Source: a virus. Taken from it: a stretch of DNA of 61,577 nt. Made by a program: the position numbers and the translations under genes. The stretch lies in the IMG/VR virus record IMGVR_UViG_3300033153_010015, positions 1-61,577 of that record; one strand, written 5' to 3'. Positions 7,545 to 15,495 of the stretch are shown here, in pieces (within the stretch, counting starts at the first letter, position 1; each line of letters begins with the position of its first letter). The notes beneath the pieces were generated by a model, which was not told the origin of the DNA, ran no database searches, and saw only the letters and a program-made list of their open reading frames with translations.

Positions 7545-7912
7545 ACCTCCTCCGTCGGCAGGTACTGGTCCAAGTGCGAGGCTGCAGCTTCCAGCTCTTC
7601 GAGGACTTCCTCAGGCAGGTTAACGGACTGCAAGCGGGTGAGTCGGCCTTTTAGCGCCGAGATGGCGCACGTTCGCCGAATGAACAGCTGTTGCTCCTCG
7701 ATCGCCATATCCCCCGGGACTCGCAGGAGGGTGAACCCGTAGGCTTTATTGCCCTCCCTGGTGGCCTTGGTGATGTAGCTGAGGATCGACCGCTCTTCGG
7801 CGGGTGCGACGTCGTTGTTGTACATTTCCCGAGCCACGAGGCTGAGTGATGGGTAGAGTTCCGCACCGCCCGAGGTCGGGTCAACGACAATAATCTGGGT
7901 ACTTCTTTTCAT
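7541..7912 (-). CDS. Hypothetical protein
   Basis: A 123-residue protein. The N-terminal part (STQIIVVDPTSGGAELYPS) looks like beta strands; the rest is helical and ends in an acidic amphipathic helix. No family was recognised. The start at 7912 is preferred over 7951 because GGAG lies nine bases before it; the extra upstream residues are encoded by a CGTAT tandem repeat and look non-coding. Confidence 0.7.
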   Translation of the reverse strand: MKRSTQIIVVDPTSGGAELYPSLSLVAREMYNNDVAPAEERSILSYITKATREGNKAYGFTLLRVPGDMAIEEQQLFIRRTCAISALKGRLTRLQSVNLPEEVLEELEAAASHLDQYLPTEEV

Positions 7913-7991
7913 GGGTGTATGCTCCGTATCGTATCGTATCGAGGAAGTCACTGTAACTTGGATAATTGATTTTTCAAGACTATCAGCGTTT
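7913..7991. other. Short gene-free spacer with CGTAT repeats
   Basis: Seventy-nine bases between two leftward genes. Near 7925-7942 the 5-base unit GTATC is repeated about three times in tandem. The minus strand has a TTGAAA hexamer but no good partner -10 element at 16-18 bases, so I do not call a promoter. No terminator-like stem is obvious. Confidence 0.5.
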
Positions 7992-8225
7992 TTAAGGCAC
8001 CATCAAGGCGATAGGCCAGAGGAGGAAGGAGCCCCACCGAAGCTTGGCAGCAGTCCGAAAGACCCCGTCGATCTGATCCTGCGTGGCGTCCTTCGGCAGC
8101 TCCTTGATCTTCTCCTTGAGCCAATACTGGATCTTGTGGTCGGTCTTGGACCAGACCCAGGCCCCCACCATCACCCAGGGGATGATGAAGTTGATGACTC
8201 CTGTATCGGCGATGAACTTAATCAT
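7992..8225 (-). CDS. Membrane protein, two hydrophobic segments
   Basis: A 77-residue protein with hydrophobic stretches near both ends (about residues 10-26 and 65-76) flanking a charged central helix (KEKIKELPKDATQDQ). This looks like a helical hairpin in the host inner membrane. It overlaps the preceding gene by eight bases. A small-holin role is conceivable but nothing specific supports it. Confidence 0.7.
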   Translation of the reverse strand: MIKFIADTGVINFIIPWVMVGAWVWSKTDHKIQYWLKEKIKELPKDATQDQIDGVFRTAAKLRWGSFLLWPIALMVP

Positions 8226-9075
8226 CGGCCTGTTCCTTACCCTTCAGCAGTTCCTCGTACCCCTCGACCAGGCGGATGGATTCCTCGGTGCGCTTGGCCG
8301 CCCCCATCGTTCCGTTCCGGGTCTGGTGGCCCAGGTCGCGCCTCAGGTTCTCCAGGTGATCGCCGACTTCCTTGCGTCGTTCTTGGAGGGCTTGGGCTGG
8401 AGTCTTCTTGGGGGTGAGGGTGATGTATCCGATGAAGGAGCAGGTCCCGTCTTTGCAAGACTGCGTCAAGGCGCTCTTGTCGATGGTCGGAACAAGCTCC
8501 TTATCTTTCAAGTATTCAGGAGTGGGCAGCGCCGGCAGGAGCTGCTCCAGGACGTCGATCGGGTAGCCGAAGACTTCCAAGATCGAGAAGGTGCCGTCTC
8601 CGTGGTCCCGGTACCGAACGGCAACGTTGTTGAGCTCGGTAAGTTGGTTGTGGTTGACCGGCGTCTGGGGTACTCCCGCATCCTTCTGGACGTACTCCTG
8701 CCCCATGGAACTGCACACCATCCCCCGGAATTCGGTATTAGTCAGCCTCTCGTTGACGGCGTTGACCTTGATAAATTCGTTGATCGATTTCGACTCAGCA
8801 ACATCTGCCCTCATCGTCTGAATGACCTCGTAGGCGGTCGGCCCGTCGTCGTTGCGCCCCTCGTTGACGCCGAGGGTGGCGCACACCTGTTTGTGTTGGC
8901 CGATGGCGTACTTGTCTTGGTTCTCTTTTTCGAACTTGTTCATGTCGTCTCCTTGGTCGGTCGCGTTTAATTTGGCTAATCGTGCCGCTGCTTTCTTGAG
9001 TGCTGCAGGGCCTAGCGTCATGGGGTAGTACATCGGCGGGATGTCCAGCCGGGGCTCTACGAGGCCCCCGCTCAC
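8218..9075 (-). CDS. Hypothetical protein with two plausible starts
   Basis: A 285-residue protein from the GTG at 9075, which overlaps the preceding stop (GTGA) and follows GGAGGAGG. An in-frame ATG at 8943 is also preceded by a strong site (AAGGAGACGAC) and gives 241 residues starting MNKFEKENQDK. Both products may be made. The sequence is soluble, with a central CKDGTCSF pair and a helical C-terminus. No domain was recognised. Confidence 0.75.
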   Translation of the reverse strand: MSGGLVEPRLDIPPMYYPMTLGPAALKKAAARLAKLNATDQGDDMNKFEKENQDKYAIGQHKQVCATLGVNEGRNDDGPTAYEVIQTMRADVAESKSINEFIKVNAVNERLTNTEFRGMVCSSMGQEYVQKDAGVPQTPVNHNQLTELNNVAVRYRDHGDGTFSILEVFGYPIDVLEQLLPALPTPEYLKDKELVPTIDKSALTQSCKDGTCSFIGYITLTPKKTPAQALQERRKEVGDHLENLRRDLGHQTRNGTMGAAKRTEESIRLVEGYEELLKGKEQADD

Positions 9076-9602
9076 TTGCCCTCCTCCCAGTAATGAACCG
9101 GCAGCAGGTCGGCGGACCCCGGGACGATCAAGGCGTACTTCCGGCCGTCAATGGGAACGATGAAAGCAACCTCCCCCTCCTTGCCCGTGTCGGGGTTGAT
9201 CTGCTCCAGGATGCGGAGCTCCTGCCTTGAGTGGTAGGAGGTATCCCGGCCGTGGGTATTGCCCCGGTCGTCGGCGAGTCGGAAGCGTGGCAGTAGGTGT
9301 GATCGGCTGTCGGTATTGGTGACGGCCACAGTCAGGACCAGCCTATGACCTTCCACCCCAGATCTTTCGAGGCGTACGTGCATACCCCTGTCGGCCCTAG
9401 CGGACCACCTTGTAGCCTTCCGCACCCTTGCTGCCAGTAGTTGGCGGGGTGTTGGCTTGAGGGCCTGCTTGGCCGGTTTACGTGGTGGACCTGCTGGTGG
9501 GAGGATCTTGTAGAAGGCTACCACCAGTAGGCAGATGATCATTGTCGCCATCAGTGCGGCCAACAGGTCGCCGAGGGTGTGCTTTTCTTTGTAGTCGTTC
9601 AC
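9072..9602 (-). CDS. Membrane-anchored protein with Ig-like outer domain
   Basis: A 176-residue protein with a transmembrane helix at about residues 11-31. A basic Pro/Lys linker follows, then a beta-rich domain (HRLVLTVAVTNTDSRSHLLP, then FRLADDRGNTH) of the kind seen in DUF4352-like Ig folds. It probably sits in the envelope with the beta domain outside the cytoplasm. The GTG at 9602 overlaps the preceding stop (GTGA) and follows AAGGAG. A role in exclusion or host surface change is inference only. Confidence 0.7.
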   Translation of the reverse strand: MNDYKEKHTLGDLLAALMATMIICLLVVAFYKILPPAGPPRKPAKQALKPTPRQLLAARVRKATRWSARADRGMHVRLERSGVEGHRLVLTVAVTNTDSRSHLLPRFRLADDRGNTHGRDTSYHSRQELRILEQINPDTGKEGEVAFIVPIDGRKYALIVPGSADLLPVHYWEEGK

Positions 9603-9835
9603 TTGCTGCGCTCCTTGAGTGATTGGTGTGCCTTGGTGATAAATGCTCCAACGGGGTCGGGTCGCATGGTGCGGCCTAACTCCGACAGGCTCCACGACCT
9701 GCTCAGGTTGTAGTGGTTGAACGTGACGGTGGCTTGGACATGGTCGCAAGCCTTGTTGACGATAATTACCTCGGTGGCCTTGTCAATGAGTCCAAGGCTG
9801 TTGGCTGTTTCCAGTACGGTTTTCGTTCGGTTCAT
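9599..9835 (-). CDS. Hypothetical protein
   Basis: A 78-residue soluble protein with no recognised family. The start at 9835 overlaps the previous stop as ATGA; the longer open frame upstream is a shadow of the preceding gene. Its end overlaps the GTG of the membrane-anchored protein downstream. Confidence 0.65.
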   Translation of the reverse strand: MNRTKTVLETANSLGLIDKATEVIIVNKACDHVQATVTFNHYNLSRSWSLSELGRTMRPDPVGAFITKAHQSLKERSK

Positions 9836-10197
9836 GTGGCGATCCACATGAAGTTGGTAGGCTGGTAAAAATCGTAACTGTAAAGGCCGTATGTTCTCAC
9901 CTCCACAGGCTCGTAAGGCTGATGCTTGACGACTGCCAACCGGCGGAGGGCCTTCTTGCGTGAGTAGTACACTTCGTGATCGTTCCACCGCTTCTGCCCG
10001 GGTACGATGTTGCAGTCACCCAAGCAGCAGGACCCTGCCCCGCCGGCACTCTCCACGTACCGGATGTTTGCTGGACTTATCTTGACTTGGGAGAGGACTC
10101 TTATTGTGGCGATGTGGGACCGCTCCCCGAGGGCGTATACCTTGTAGATTGTCTGCCCCTGCCTGAGGCTTCGTAGTGTTGGTTTCTTCTTGGCCAT
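9832..10197 (-). CDS. Hypothetical basic protein
   Basis: A 121-residue basic, probably beta-rich protein (QTIYKVYALGERSHIATIRV). It has a GSCCLGDC motif near residue 55 and repeated tyrosines near the C-terminus. Ribosome site GGAGCTGGAG. No family was recognised. The frame is well separated from its neighbours except for a four-base overlap downstream. Confidence 0.7.
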   Translation of the reverse strand: MAKKKPTLRSLRQGQTIYKVYALGERSHIATIRVLSQVKISPANIRYVESAGGAGSCCLGDCNIVPGQKRWNDHEVYYSRKKALRRLAVVKHQPYEPVEVRTYGLYSYDFYQPTNFMWIAT

Positions 10198-10208
10198 TGC
10201 TCCAGCTC

Positions 10209-10454
10209 CTATACTGCGACTAAGTCGCAGAGTTTATCAGTTCGGCAGATTTTCCCGCCGGTAAGGTTCAGGTCTCGGGATACGTCGGCGAACACCTCCC
10301 CCCGTACCGTACGGAAAGCCTTGATGTCGTAGAGGAATACGGCGCCCGAAGGGGCCGCAGCGGTGACCAAGTCGCCTACGTTCCAGACCTTGCCCGTATC
10401 GGGACAGGTGGTGGCCTGTTCGGTTAATTGCGTATCGTGGTAGTTGCTGATCAT
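10209..10454 (-). CDS. Hypothetical protein
   Basis: An 81-residue protein of unknown family, with two cysteines near the C-terminus. The ATG overlaps the preceding stop as ATGA and follows GAGGT. It belongs to a row of small, tightly coupled accessory genes. Confidence 0.7.
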   Translation of the reverse strand: MISNYHDTQLTEQATTCPDTGKVWNVGDLVTAAAPSGAVFLYDIKAFRTVRGEVFADVSRDLNLTGGKICRTDKLCDLVAV

Positions 10455-10675
10455 GATCTGTTGACCTCGGTGCCGTCGTCGTTGTACAGTTCGACGGATA
10501 CAAAGTTGAGGCTTGTGCCTACAGCCCGGGTTATGCTTTCAACGTCGGATTGTTCCAGCTTGGTTGCATCGTTGAAGGTGTTGTTGTAGATACTGCATGC
10601 GGCTAGTTGCCCATTGTCGTCCTTCTTGATCCACCTGTTCATGGTGTCCGAGTCGCCTATAATGCAAGCTTTCAT
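10451..10675 (-). CDS. Hypothetical acidic protein
   Basis: A 74-residue acidic protein with a strand-rich pattern (LNFVSVELYNDDGTEV at the end). No recognised family. Its ATG lies one base after the stop of the 59-residue gene upstream and the ribosome site is weak (GGTAG), so coupling is likely. Confidence 0.65.
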   Translation of the reverse strand: MKACIIGDSDTMNRWIKKDDNGQLAACSIYNNTFNDATKLEQSDVESITRAVGTSLNFVSVELYNDDGTEVNRS

Positions 10676-10676
10676 G

Positions 10677-10856
10677 CTACCAAGCCCCCAGCTGTTTATG
10701 GTTAATGGCCTTAGTCCCGGTCAAGGCCCTCTTAAAGGCCTCCCACGCGTCCGCTACCTGTTCTTTGGTCTTGTCGCCCGTGTAGCCGTGTACGGCTCGG
10801 AATTGTCGGGTTGCCTGTCGGCGTGTGAGTCGGTGGGTGTGTTTACTGTTGCGCAT
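10677..10856 (-). CDS. Small basic protein
   Basis: A 59-residue protein read from the sequence: a basic N-terminus (MRNSKHTHRLTRRQATRQFR) followed by an amphipathic helix. GGAG lies just before the ATG at 10856, within the end of the preceding gene, and the two genes overlap by 14 bases. No family was recognised; small basic helical proteins of this kind often bind nucleic acid. Confidence 0.6.
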   Translation of the reverse strand: MRNSKHTHRLTRRQATRQFRAVHGYTGDKTKEQVADAWEAFKRALTGTKAINHKQLGAW

Positions 10857-11052
10857 GCTCCAGCTCCTCGATTACGGTGTATCCGGTTAGGGTGTAGGTG
10901 TCGGCCCATGAGCCCTGGCAGTCAAGGCAAAACGTCTCTTGACTGGCCCCGCCGCAGGACATTACGACCTCCAGCCCCTCGATCTGTTCACTGCCGCAGA
11001 AGGGGCAACAGGTGCCTCCTTGCTCGGCGTGCTGTTCGGGTGTATTAGGCAT
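10843..11052 (-). CDS. Zinc-ribbon protein, Lar-like
   Basis: A 69-residue protein with CCPFCGSEQ and CLDC separated by a short loop, the layout of Lar-type restriction-alleviation and related zinc ribbons. The start at 11052 is chosen because GAGGG precedes it and the upstream methyltransferase stop overlaps it; an in-frame ATG at 11076 lacks a ribosome site. Lar-family proteins are known to modulate type I restriction. The link here is only by pattern, though the methyltransferase gene next door fits that theme. Confidence 0.6.
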   Translation of the reverse strand: MPNTPEQHAEQGGTCCPFCGSEQIEGLEVVMSCGGASQETFCLDCQGSWADTYTLTGYTVIEELEHAQQ

Positions 11053-12042
11053 GTTCCGGACCCTCGATCTGTTCATCGGTCAGGGCTTCGTATCGTTCAA
11101 AGAGGGATGCGGGGAGAGTATCCGAACGATGGCTATCCTCGTCGTACAAGCTTTTAAGGACAAATGCAACGTAATCCTTCTTTGCCATGTACTGGTTCTT
11201 CTGCCGACTCAGCTCAAAGCCGTATGACCCCTCGTGAACCAGGCTAAAGATGAATTCAAAGAATGACCCGTATCCGCAATGTTCCTGCATCTTGTGAGAC
11301 TCTTTACTCAGGTTGATGCAGTAGGTACCGATCATGGTCCCCGAGGCCTTGAACGCCCCGCGGTCGATACGGAAGACGTCTTGGGCGTGCATGGCCACGA
11401 ATTCGCGGAACTCCTCGAACCGCTTCCCCTCCTTTGACTCCCAGCCTTCGGGGATAATGGCGACCAGTTCGCCCCCCCCGGCTTGAGGAACTTAAACGCG
11501 TGGTAGATGTGCGTCATGTACGCTTGAGGGTCCCCGGCCACACTAAAGGGGGGATTCATGGCGGCGAGGTCGTAACGAGGCCACGGCTTGACGTCAAGAA
11601 AGTCCATATCCCAGACATTGTACTTTTTCCGCTTGAGTATTGCGGAATTGATATCAAGACACCCCACGCAACAGACCTGCACATCTTCCCACTTATCGGT
11701 GCAGGCATCGGCAATAGCCCCTTGACCCGCACTAGGCTCCAACACGTGCTGAGGGCATCCCCTTACCGTACAGAGCATGTCCTCGATCACCTCTGAAGGC
11801 GTGGGGAAATAGGCGGTTGCGTTCTTCGGTGGGAGCGCTCCGCTTGCGACGTATTCGGCGATGGCGTCGGTAGGGTCGTAGGTGAACTCGTGAACCCGTT
11901 GGCGACCCTTCCACTTGCCCCAAAGGCGTTTCAACACTTCATCAACCTTCTGGTAGGTGTCCCGGTCAAGGTCCCCACAATTCAACTTGAGAGTGTGGCC
12001 CTTGATCTCGGCACCTTTCAAAATGTTCTGTACTGTATCCAT
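11045..12042 (-). pseudogene. DNA adenine methyltransferase split by a frameshift
   Basis: An N6-adenine-type methyltransferase in two frames. The first frame (11332-12042) has the SAM motif LEPSAGQGAIADAC (101-114) and catalytic NPPF (163-166), but after FKFLKPGG it turns into shadow-like sequence. The second frame (ending at 11045) carries the matching C-terminus (AMHAQDVFRIDRGAFKASG). Removing one base from the G8 run at 11472-11479 joins them as LKPGGELVAIIPEGWESKEG and onward, about 331 residues. It may be a sequencing error, a recent mutation, or phase-variable slippage. Confidence 0.8.
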
Positions 12043-12045
12043 GGT

Positions 12046-12285
12046 CTATTGCTCTTTGCTTGGTTGCTTGTTGATCCACTCCCCGAGGTTTTCCCCGGTG
12101 CCGTATCGGTTATCGAAGAGGAACAAGGCATCTACGACTTTTACCACAAGTCCACGGTCAGCGGCCATATCAAAATCGAGTTTCCAAGACTGGTGAGGGT
12201 GCCGGACCGCAACGCAATAGTTTTGTGGCATCTGGCGGACCGTATTGGACCCTTTGCAGTAAACTAGGTGGTTAGGCTTGGCCAT
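12046..12285 (-). CDS. Hypothetical protein
   Basis: A 79-residue protein of unknown family, mixed alpha/beta by appearance. The leader AAAGGAGCAATAGAAC resembles the shared leaders of the genes at 13-16.6 kb. It lies just upstream of the methyltransferase gene and may be co-expressed with it. Confidence 0.7.
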   Translation of the reverse strand: MAKPNHLVYCKGSNTVRQMPQNYCVAVRHPHQSWKLDFDMAADRGLVVKVVDALFLFDNRYGTGENLGEWINKQPSKEQ

Positions 12286-12288
12286 GTT

Positions 12289-12582
12289 CTATTGCTCCTT
12301 TACTGGCGGCAACAGTACCGCCTTGCCCGTTTCAGTTAATCCGTGAATCGCCAGCCACTCAAGGCGAGGCGTACCGTCGAAGGTGTAGGTAGGGTCCGTT
12401 TGTGCTTTGATGATGTTTCCGAAGAATAGCCCTATTAGGATCTCAGAGAAGGAATGTAGAACGACCCTAGAGCCGACCATAACCCGCCAGTGATTAGGGT
12501 AGCCTCCGCGACGGTTGGCGTCCCGGTTGGACTTGCGCCGCCTTCTGACTTCCCTCCTATGCCAGTCGATTACCATAACCAT
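12289..12582 (-). CDS. Hypothetical protein with hydrophobic segment
   Basis: A 97-residue protein with a strongly basic N-terminus (RREVRRRRKSNRDANRRGG) and a hydrophobic stretch near residues 44-58 (SEILIGLFFGNII). GAGGAG precedes the ATG at 12582, and a second ATG lies two codons later. No family was recognised; it could be a peripheral membrane protein. Confidence 0.65.
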   Translation of the reverse strand: MVMVIDWHRREVRRRRKSNRDANRRGGYPNHWRVMVGSRVVLHSFSEILIGLFFGNIIKAQTDPTYTFDGTPRLEWLAIHGLTETGKAVLLPPVKEQ

Positions 12583-13031
12583 ACATACTCCTCAGGGTCG
12601 GCGGTCTGAGGTTCACCGTTGCCACATTGCCGAATGGTGCCGTCCTTCTCAACGTGCCAGCGTTCACAGATATCAGGCCTCATTGTATCCTGCCGATAAA
12701 AACAAGCCACCGTGCGCCCCTTCAAGGCTTCGTCCATGAGGTACTGAAGCTTGATAGTGGTACGAAACCTGCGCTTTTCGATAAGGCTAAAAGTGCCGTG
12801 CCGTTGAGTGAGTCGGAAGCGTGCCAGTAAGTCCTCGCCCTTGGCCTCCTTACGGTCGGCAATGGCCTGCAGTGCGTCTCCCTTCGTGACTTGCTCCCCG
12901 GAGGCCTCCCAATGCTTGTATCCATCTTCCATAATCTCCGCCTCTTTACAGAACGAGAGGACGAAGGGGGCGCCGCTTGCATAGATGGAGATGCGCCGGC
13001 CTGTAGTGGTTCTGCGTACCTTGCGTGCCAT
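12570..13031 (-). CDS. Hypothetical basic protein
   Basis: A 153-residue soluble protein of unknown family. It has a basic N-terminus, a likely beta hairpin around residue 80 (RLTQRHGTFSLIEKRRFR) and an acidic C-terminus. GAGGG stands nine bases before the ATG at 13031. Confidence 0.7.
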   Translation of the reverse strand: MARKVRRTTTGRRISIYASGAPFVLSFCKEAEIMEDGYKHWEASGEQVTKGDALQAIADRKEAKGEDLLARFRLTQRHGTFSLIEKRRFRTTIKLQYLMDEALKGRTVACFYRQDTMRPDICERWHVEKDGTIRQCGNGEPQTADPEEYVWLW

Positions 13032-13034
13032 AGT

Positions 13035-13355
13035 CTAGCCCTCGACCGTTACGGGGTGATTCTTGAGCATTGCGCGGTATTCCGCTGTAGTCGTTTTGAT
13101 CGTGCCAAGTTCGACCGATGGAAAGACGATCGATTTCCGGTACTTATCGGGGATGCAACTGCGGCCCTCGTATCCTTCATCATATACGCCGACGATAGTG
13201 CCGTCCTCGTGCATGTCGTAAACCACGTAGCATCGCTTGGGATTACCGTTAGGGGTGTGGCCTGCGTTGAGGTGCACGATTGCGTATCGTGTGCGTTTCT
13301 TGCGCTTCTGCTCTGCAACCTCGGGATGCTCTTTAGTTCCGAATTTATAAGCCAT
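13035..13355 (-). CDS. Hypothetical protein
   Basis: A 106-residue basic protein with likely beta structure (RYAIVHLNAG, RCYVVYDMHEDGTIVGVYDEG). It uses the shared leader AAGGAGCAAGTATT before the ATG. No family was recognised. Confidence 0.7.
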   Translation of the reverse strand: MAYKFGTKEHPEVAEQKRKKRTRYAIVHLNAGHTPNGNPKRCYVVYDMHEDGTIVGVYDEGYEGRSCIPDKYRKSIVFPSVELGTIKTTTAEYRAMLKNHPVTVEG

Positions 13356-13380
13356 AATACTTGCTCCTTAGTTGAGCGGG

Positions 13381-13455
13381 TTAGATTGACGTCGCGATAA
13401 TGATGATTAATCCAATGCCCGCCATTACAGCGGGAATGATGTTGTGAATGTTCAT
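13381..13455 (-). CDS. Transmembrane microprotein
   Basis: A 24-residue reading frame, almost entirely hydrophobic (IIPAVMAGIGLIIIIATSI). Its ATG overlaps the stop of the 209-residue gene upstream as ATGA, the same coupling seen between established genes here. At this length chance cannot be excluded. If real, it would be a single-span inner-membrane peptide. Confidence 0.4.
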   Translation of the reverse strand: MNIHNIIPAVMAGIGLIIIIATSI

Positions 13456-14081
13456 CGTTGGAAAGCCGGATAATCCTTTTCGAGGGAGTGATCGCCAAAC
13501 TCACAGTAGGGTACCACGATGCTCTCGGCAGTCTCATAGTCGGTGACCGAATCGAGTCCTACTCCCGTCCCCATTGCCTGCATGGCAAGGTAATGGCCAA
13601 AGTGTTCTTCATCGGCAGGACAGTCTCCCCCTTCGTTCTGTTGGCACTTCAGGAGCAATTGAGCGACGCTAGTCCTATTAGCCCTCTCAACGTCAATAAT
13701 GCAAGTGCGGGCTGCATGGTACGCCGCAGGGTCGATCTCTTCCGGCATATGGTCCATAATCTCCAGACCACCAAATGAATCGGCGTCCTCGTTTTCCTCC
13801 TGCATACAGGCCCATGCTGAAGCAAAGAAAGCCTTTGCTACGTTCTCTCGGATTTCGTCGGCGTCGATATCCTCAACGGTGGGGACTTCTGCCAAAAAGA
13901 ATTCGCTTTCTTCACCGTTCAAGGTTACGCCGTCTGTCCACGTGAGGCCGATAGAATGAGCGTTAGAGCTACAGCGGATGAAGTAGCCGCCTTTCTTGCC
14001 CTTCATTACGTCGTAACCCTCGTGCGTCCAGTGTACCGACTTGCCCGCGTCTACTGCGGTTTTGATTTCCTGTAAGTTCAT
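13452..14081 (-). CDS. Hypothetical acidic protein
   Basis: A 209-residue acidic protein. The N-terminal half (VHWTHEGYDVMKGKKGGYFIRC) is beta-like; the centre has a cluster of Asp and Glu. No family was recognised. It starts at 14081 after the shared leader CGAATAAGGAGCAAG; an in-frame ATG at 14129 lies within that leader and is rejected. Confidence 0.75.
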   Translation of the reverse strand: MNLQEIKTAVDAGKSVHWTHEGYDVMKGKKGGYFIRCSSNAHSIGLTWTDGVTLNGEESEFFLAEVPTVEDIDADEIRENVAKAFFASAWACMQEENEDADSFGGLEIMDHMPEEIDPAAYHAARTCIIDVERANRTSVAQLLLKCQQNEGGDCPADEEHFGHYLAMQAMGTGVGLDSVTDYETAESIVVPYCEFGDHSLEKDYPAFQR

Positions 14082-14166
14082 GGTGCCTTGCTCCTTATTC
14101 GTGTTATCGTTGGTTAATCGTGCGACCATTAGCCCCTACGGTTGCAAGGGCTAGGGGGTCGATCGA

Positions 14167-14604
14167 CTAGCGGCAGTCTTTACAGGTGCAAGGATCACCA
14201 CAAACCAAAGTGTCCCATAGTTCCGCGTACGCCCATTGCCGAAGCTTGCCAACGGTGGGGCCTAGGCGCCGATTGCTTACCTCCCGCATGAGTGTCTGCT
14301 TATCCTGCCGAAAGTCAACGATTTCGTCAAGCCTCATGGCCTGAATACGTGCCTCATGCTGGATAGGGGCATGGGCGACCGCAAAACCACTGGCAGTGTG
14401 CGTAACCGTATAGTTGCCGTCTTGGTTAACCGACTTATGAACCGCCAGGCCGTTGAAAGTCAAGGCATCGACCGTCCGCACCTTCCCCCCTTTCGGTCCC
14501 GCAAGGTCGACCGATCCTTTCTTGAATCGAATATTGCGGACCTTGCTCTTGAGGTGATTCTCGTGAGCGTCCCGCTCGATTAGTTCGCGTGTCTTGGTTT
14601 CCAT
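14167..14604 (-). CDS. Hypothetical basic protein
   Basis: A 145-residue basic protein ending in a CGDPCTCKDC cysteine cluster that may bind metal. The centre looks beta-rich. It uses the shared leader AAGGAGCAAGTACC. No family was recognised. Confidence 0.75.
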   Translation of the reverse strand: METKTRELIERDAHENHLKSKVRNIRFKKGSVDLAGPKGGKVRTVDALTFNGLAVHKSVNQDGNYTVTHTASGFAVAHAPIQHEARIQAMRLDEIVDFRQDKQTLMREVSNRRLGPTVGKLRQWAYAELWDTLVCGDPCTCKDCR

Positions 14605-14645
14605 GGTACTTGCTCCTTATTCGTGTTGTCGTCGGTTAATCGGTA

Positions 14646-15080
14646 CTAGCTCAAAATCCAAGTATACGCAGTCTCCCCACAATCCGACAACTTGACCGCC
14701 ATGGAGCTGTTATTCGAAATGCCAATGACACCATCCATCTCCCCAGATGCAACCCGCATGCATTCGGACATGTCCCAAAGGATATGCTTTTCGGGGTCGT
14801 CGGTTTCTTCGGGTTCAAGGTAGAGCGTCTCCTCTGCCAAGTCGTCGAGGTTGCTATCGGCTACTGCCTGCCATGCTTCGGAAAGATCGCAGTAGTGTAC
14901 CACGGGGCGTGCCTTGAAGGTCGGCAGGTTGATGATTGCCAAAGCGTCTACAATGTCGCTTTCGGTAGTGAGGCATGTAAAGTCCTGAATGTATTCGGTC
15001 AATTCCTGCAGGTTGCTGGCGTCGCGCCCTTCATCCTTGAAGCTTTCGAGTAGTCCGCTGATTTCTTCTAGTCGTGCCAT
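14646..15080 (-). CDS. Hypothetical acidic protein
   Basis: A 144-residue, strongly acidic helical protein. Acidic small phage proteins sometimes mimic DNA or bind host factors, but nothing specific supports that here. It uses the shared leader AAGGAGCAAGTACC before the ATG. Confidence 0.75.
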   Translation of the reverse strand: MARLEEISGLLESFKDEGRDASNLQELTEYIQDFTCLTTESDIVDALAIINLPTFKARPVVHYCDLSEAWQAVADSNLDDLAEETLYLEPEETDDPEKHILWDMSECMRVASGEMDGVIGISNNSSMAVKLSDCGETAYTWILS

Positions 15081-15108
15081 GGTACTTGCTCCTTATTCGT
15101 GGTTTCGG

Positions 15109-15294
15109 TTATTTGTTCAGATCGTTAACGAGTGCGAATTCATCGAAGCTTACGGTCCACTCATTACCCCGAATACGTGAGTAGAGGCGGATTTGTTGCC
15201 TCTGCGTATCAATCCAGACCACCCCTTTAGCAGAGTTCCGAACCCTACGCATTACGGTCTTGATTTTCTTGGCGGTAAGTATCTCGTTTTCCAT
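15109..15294 (-). CDS. Hypothetical small basic protein
   Basis: A 61-residue protein with a basic helix (TAKKIKTVMRRVRNSAKG) followed by beta strands (VVWIDTQRQQIRLYSR). It uses the shared leader AGGAGCAAGTATT. No family was recognised. Confidence 0.7.
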   Translation of the reverse strand: MENEILTAKKIKTVMRRVRNSAKGVVWIDTQRQQIRLYSRIRGNEWTVSFDEFALVNDLNK

Positions 15295-15327
15295 AATACT
15301 TGCTCCTGTCTTGTGGTTTCGTTTCGA

Positions 15328-15483
15328 TTACTTGATCGTATGCAGTGCAGCGTCGAAGATGATTCTACTACCCTGATAGATGCGCGCTACGGGTTGGGCC
15401 ACCTTGATACCCTTGCGAGCCATTACGGCTTGGAGGTAGCTGGTATGCTTCGAAGTGGTGGTAGTGTGGTAGGTGGTGGCCAT
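15328..15483 (-). CDS. Hypothetical small protein
   Basis: A 51-residue protein read from the sequence: a Thr-rich N-terminus (MATTYHTTTTSKHTS) and a basic C-terminal half. It uses the shared leader AAGGAGCAAGCACC, which strongly supports the start. Function unknown. Confidence 0.7.
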   Translation of the reverse strand: MATTYHTTTTSKHTSYLQAVMARKGIKVAQPVARIYQGSRIIFDAALHTIK

Positions 15484-15495
15484 GGTGCTTGCTCC

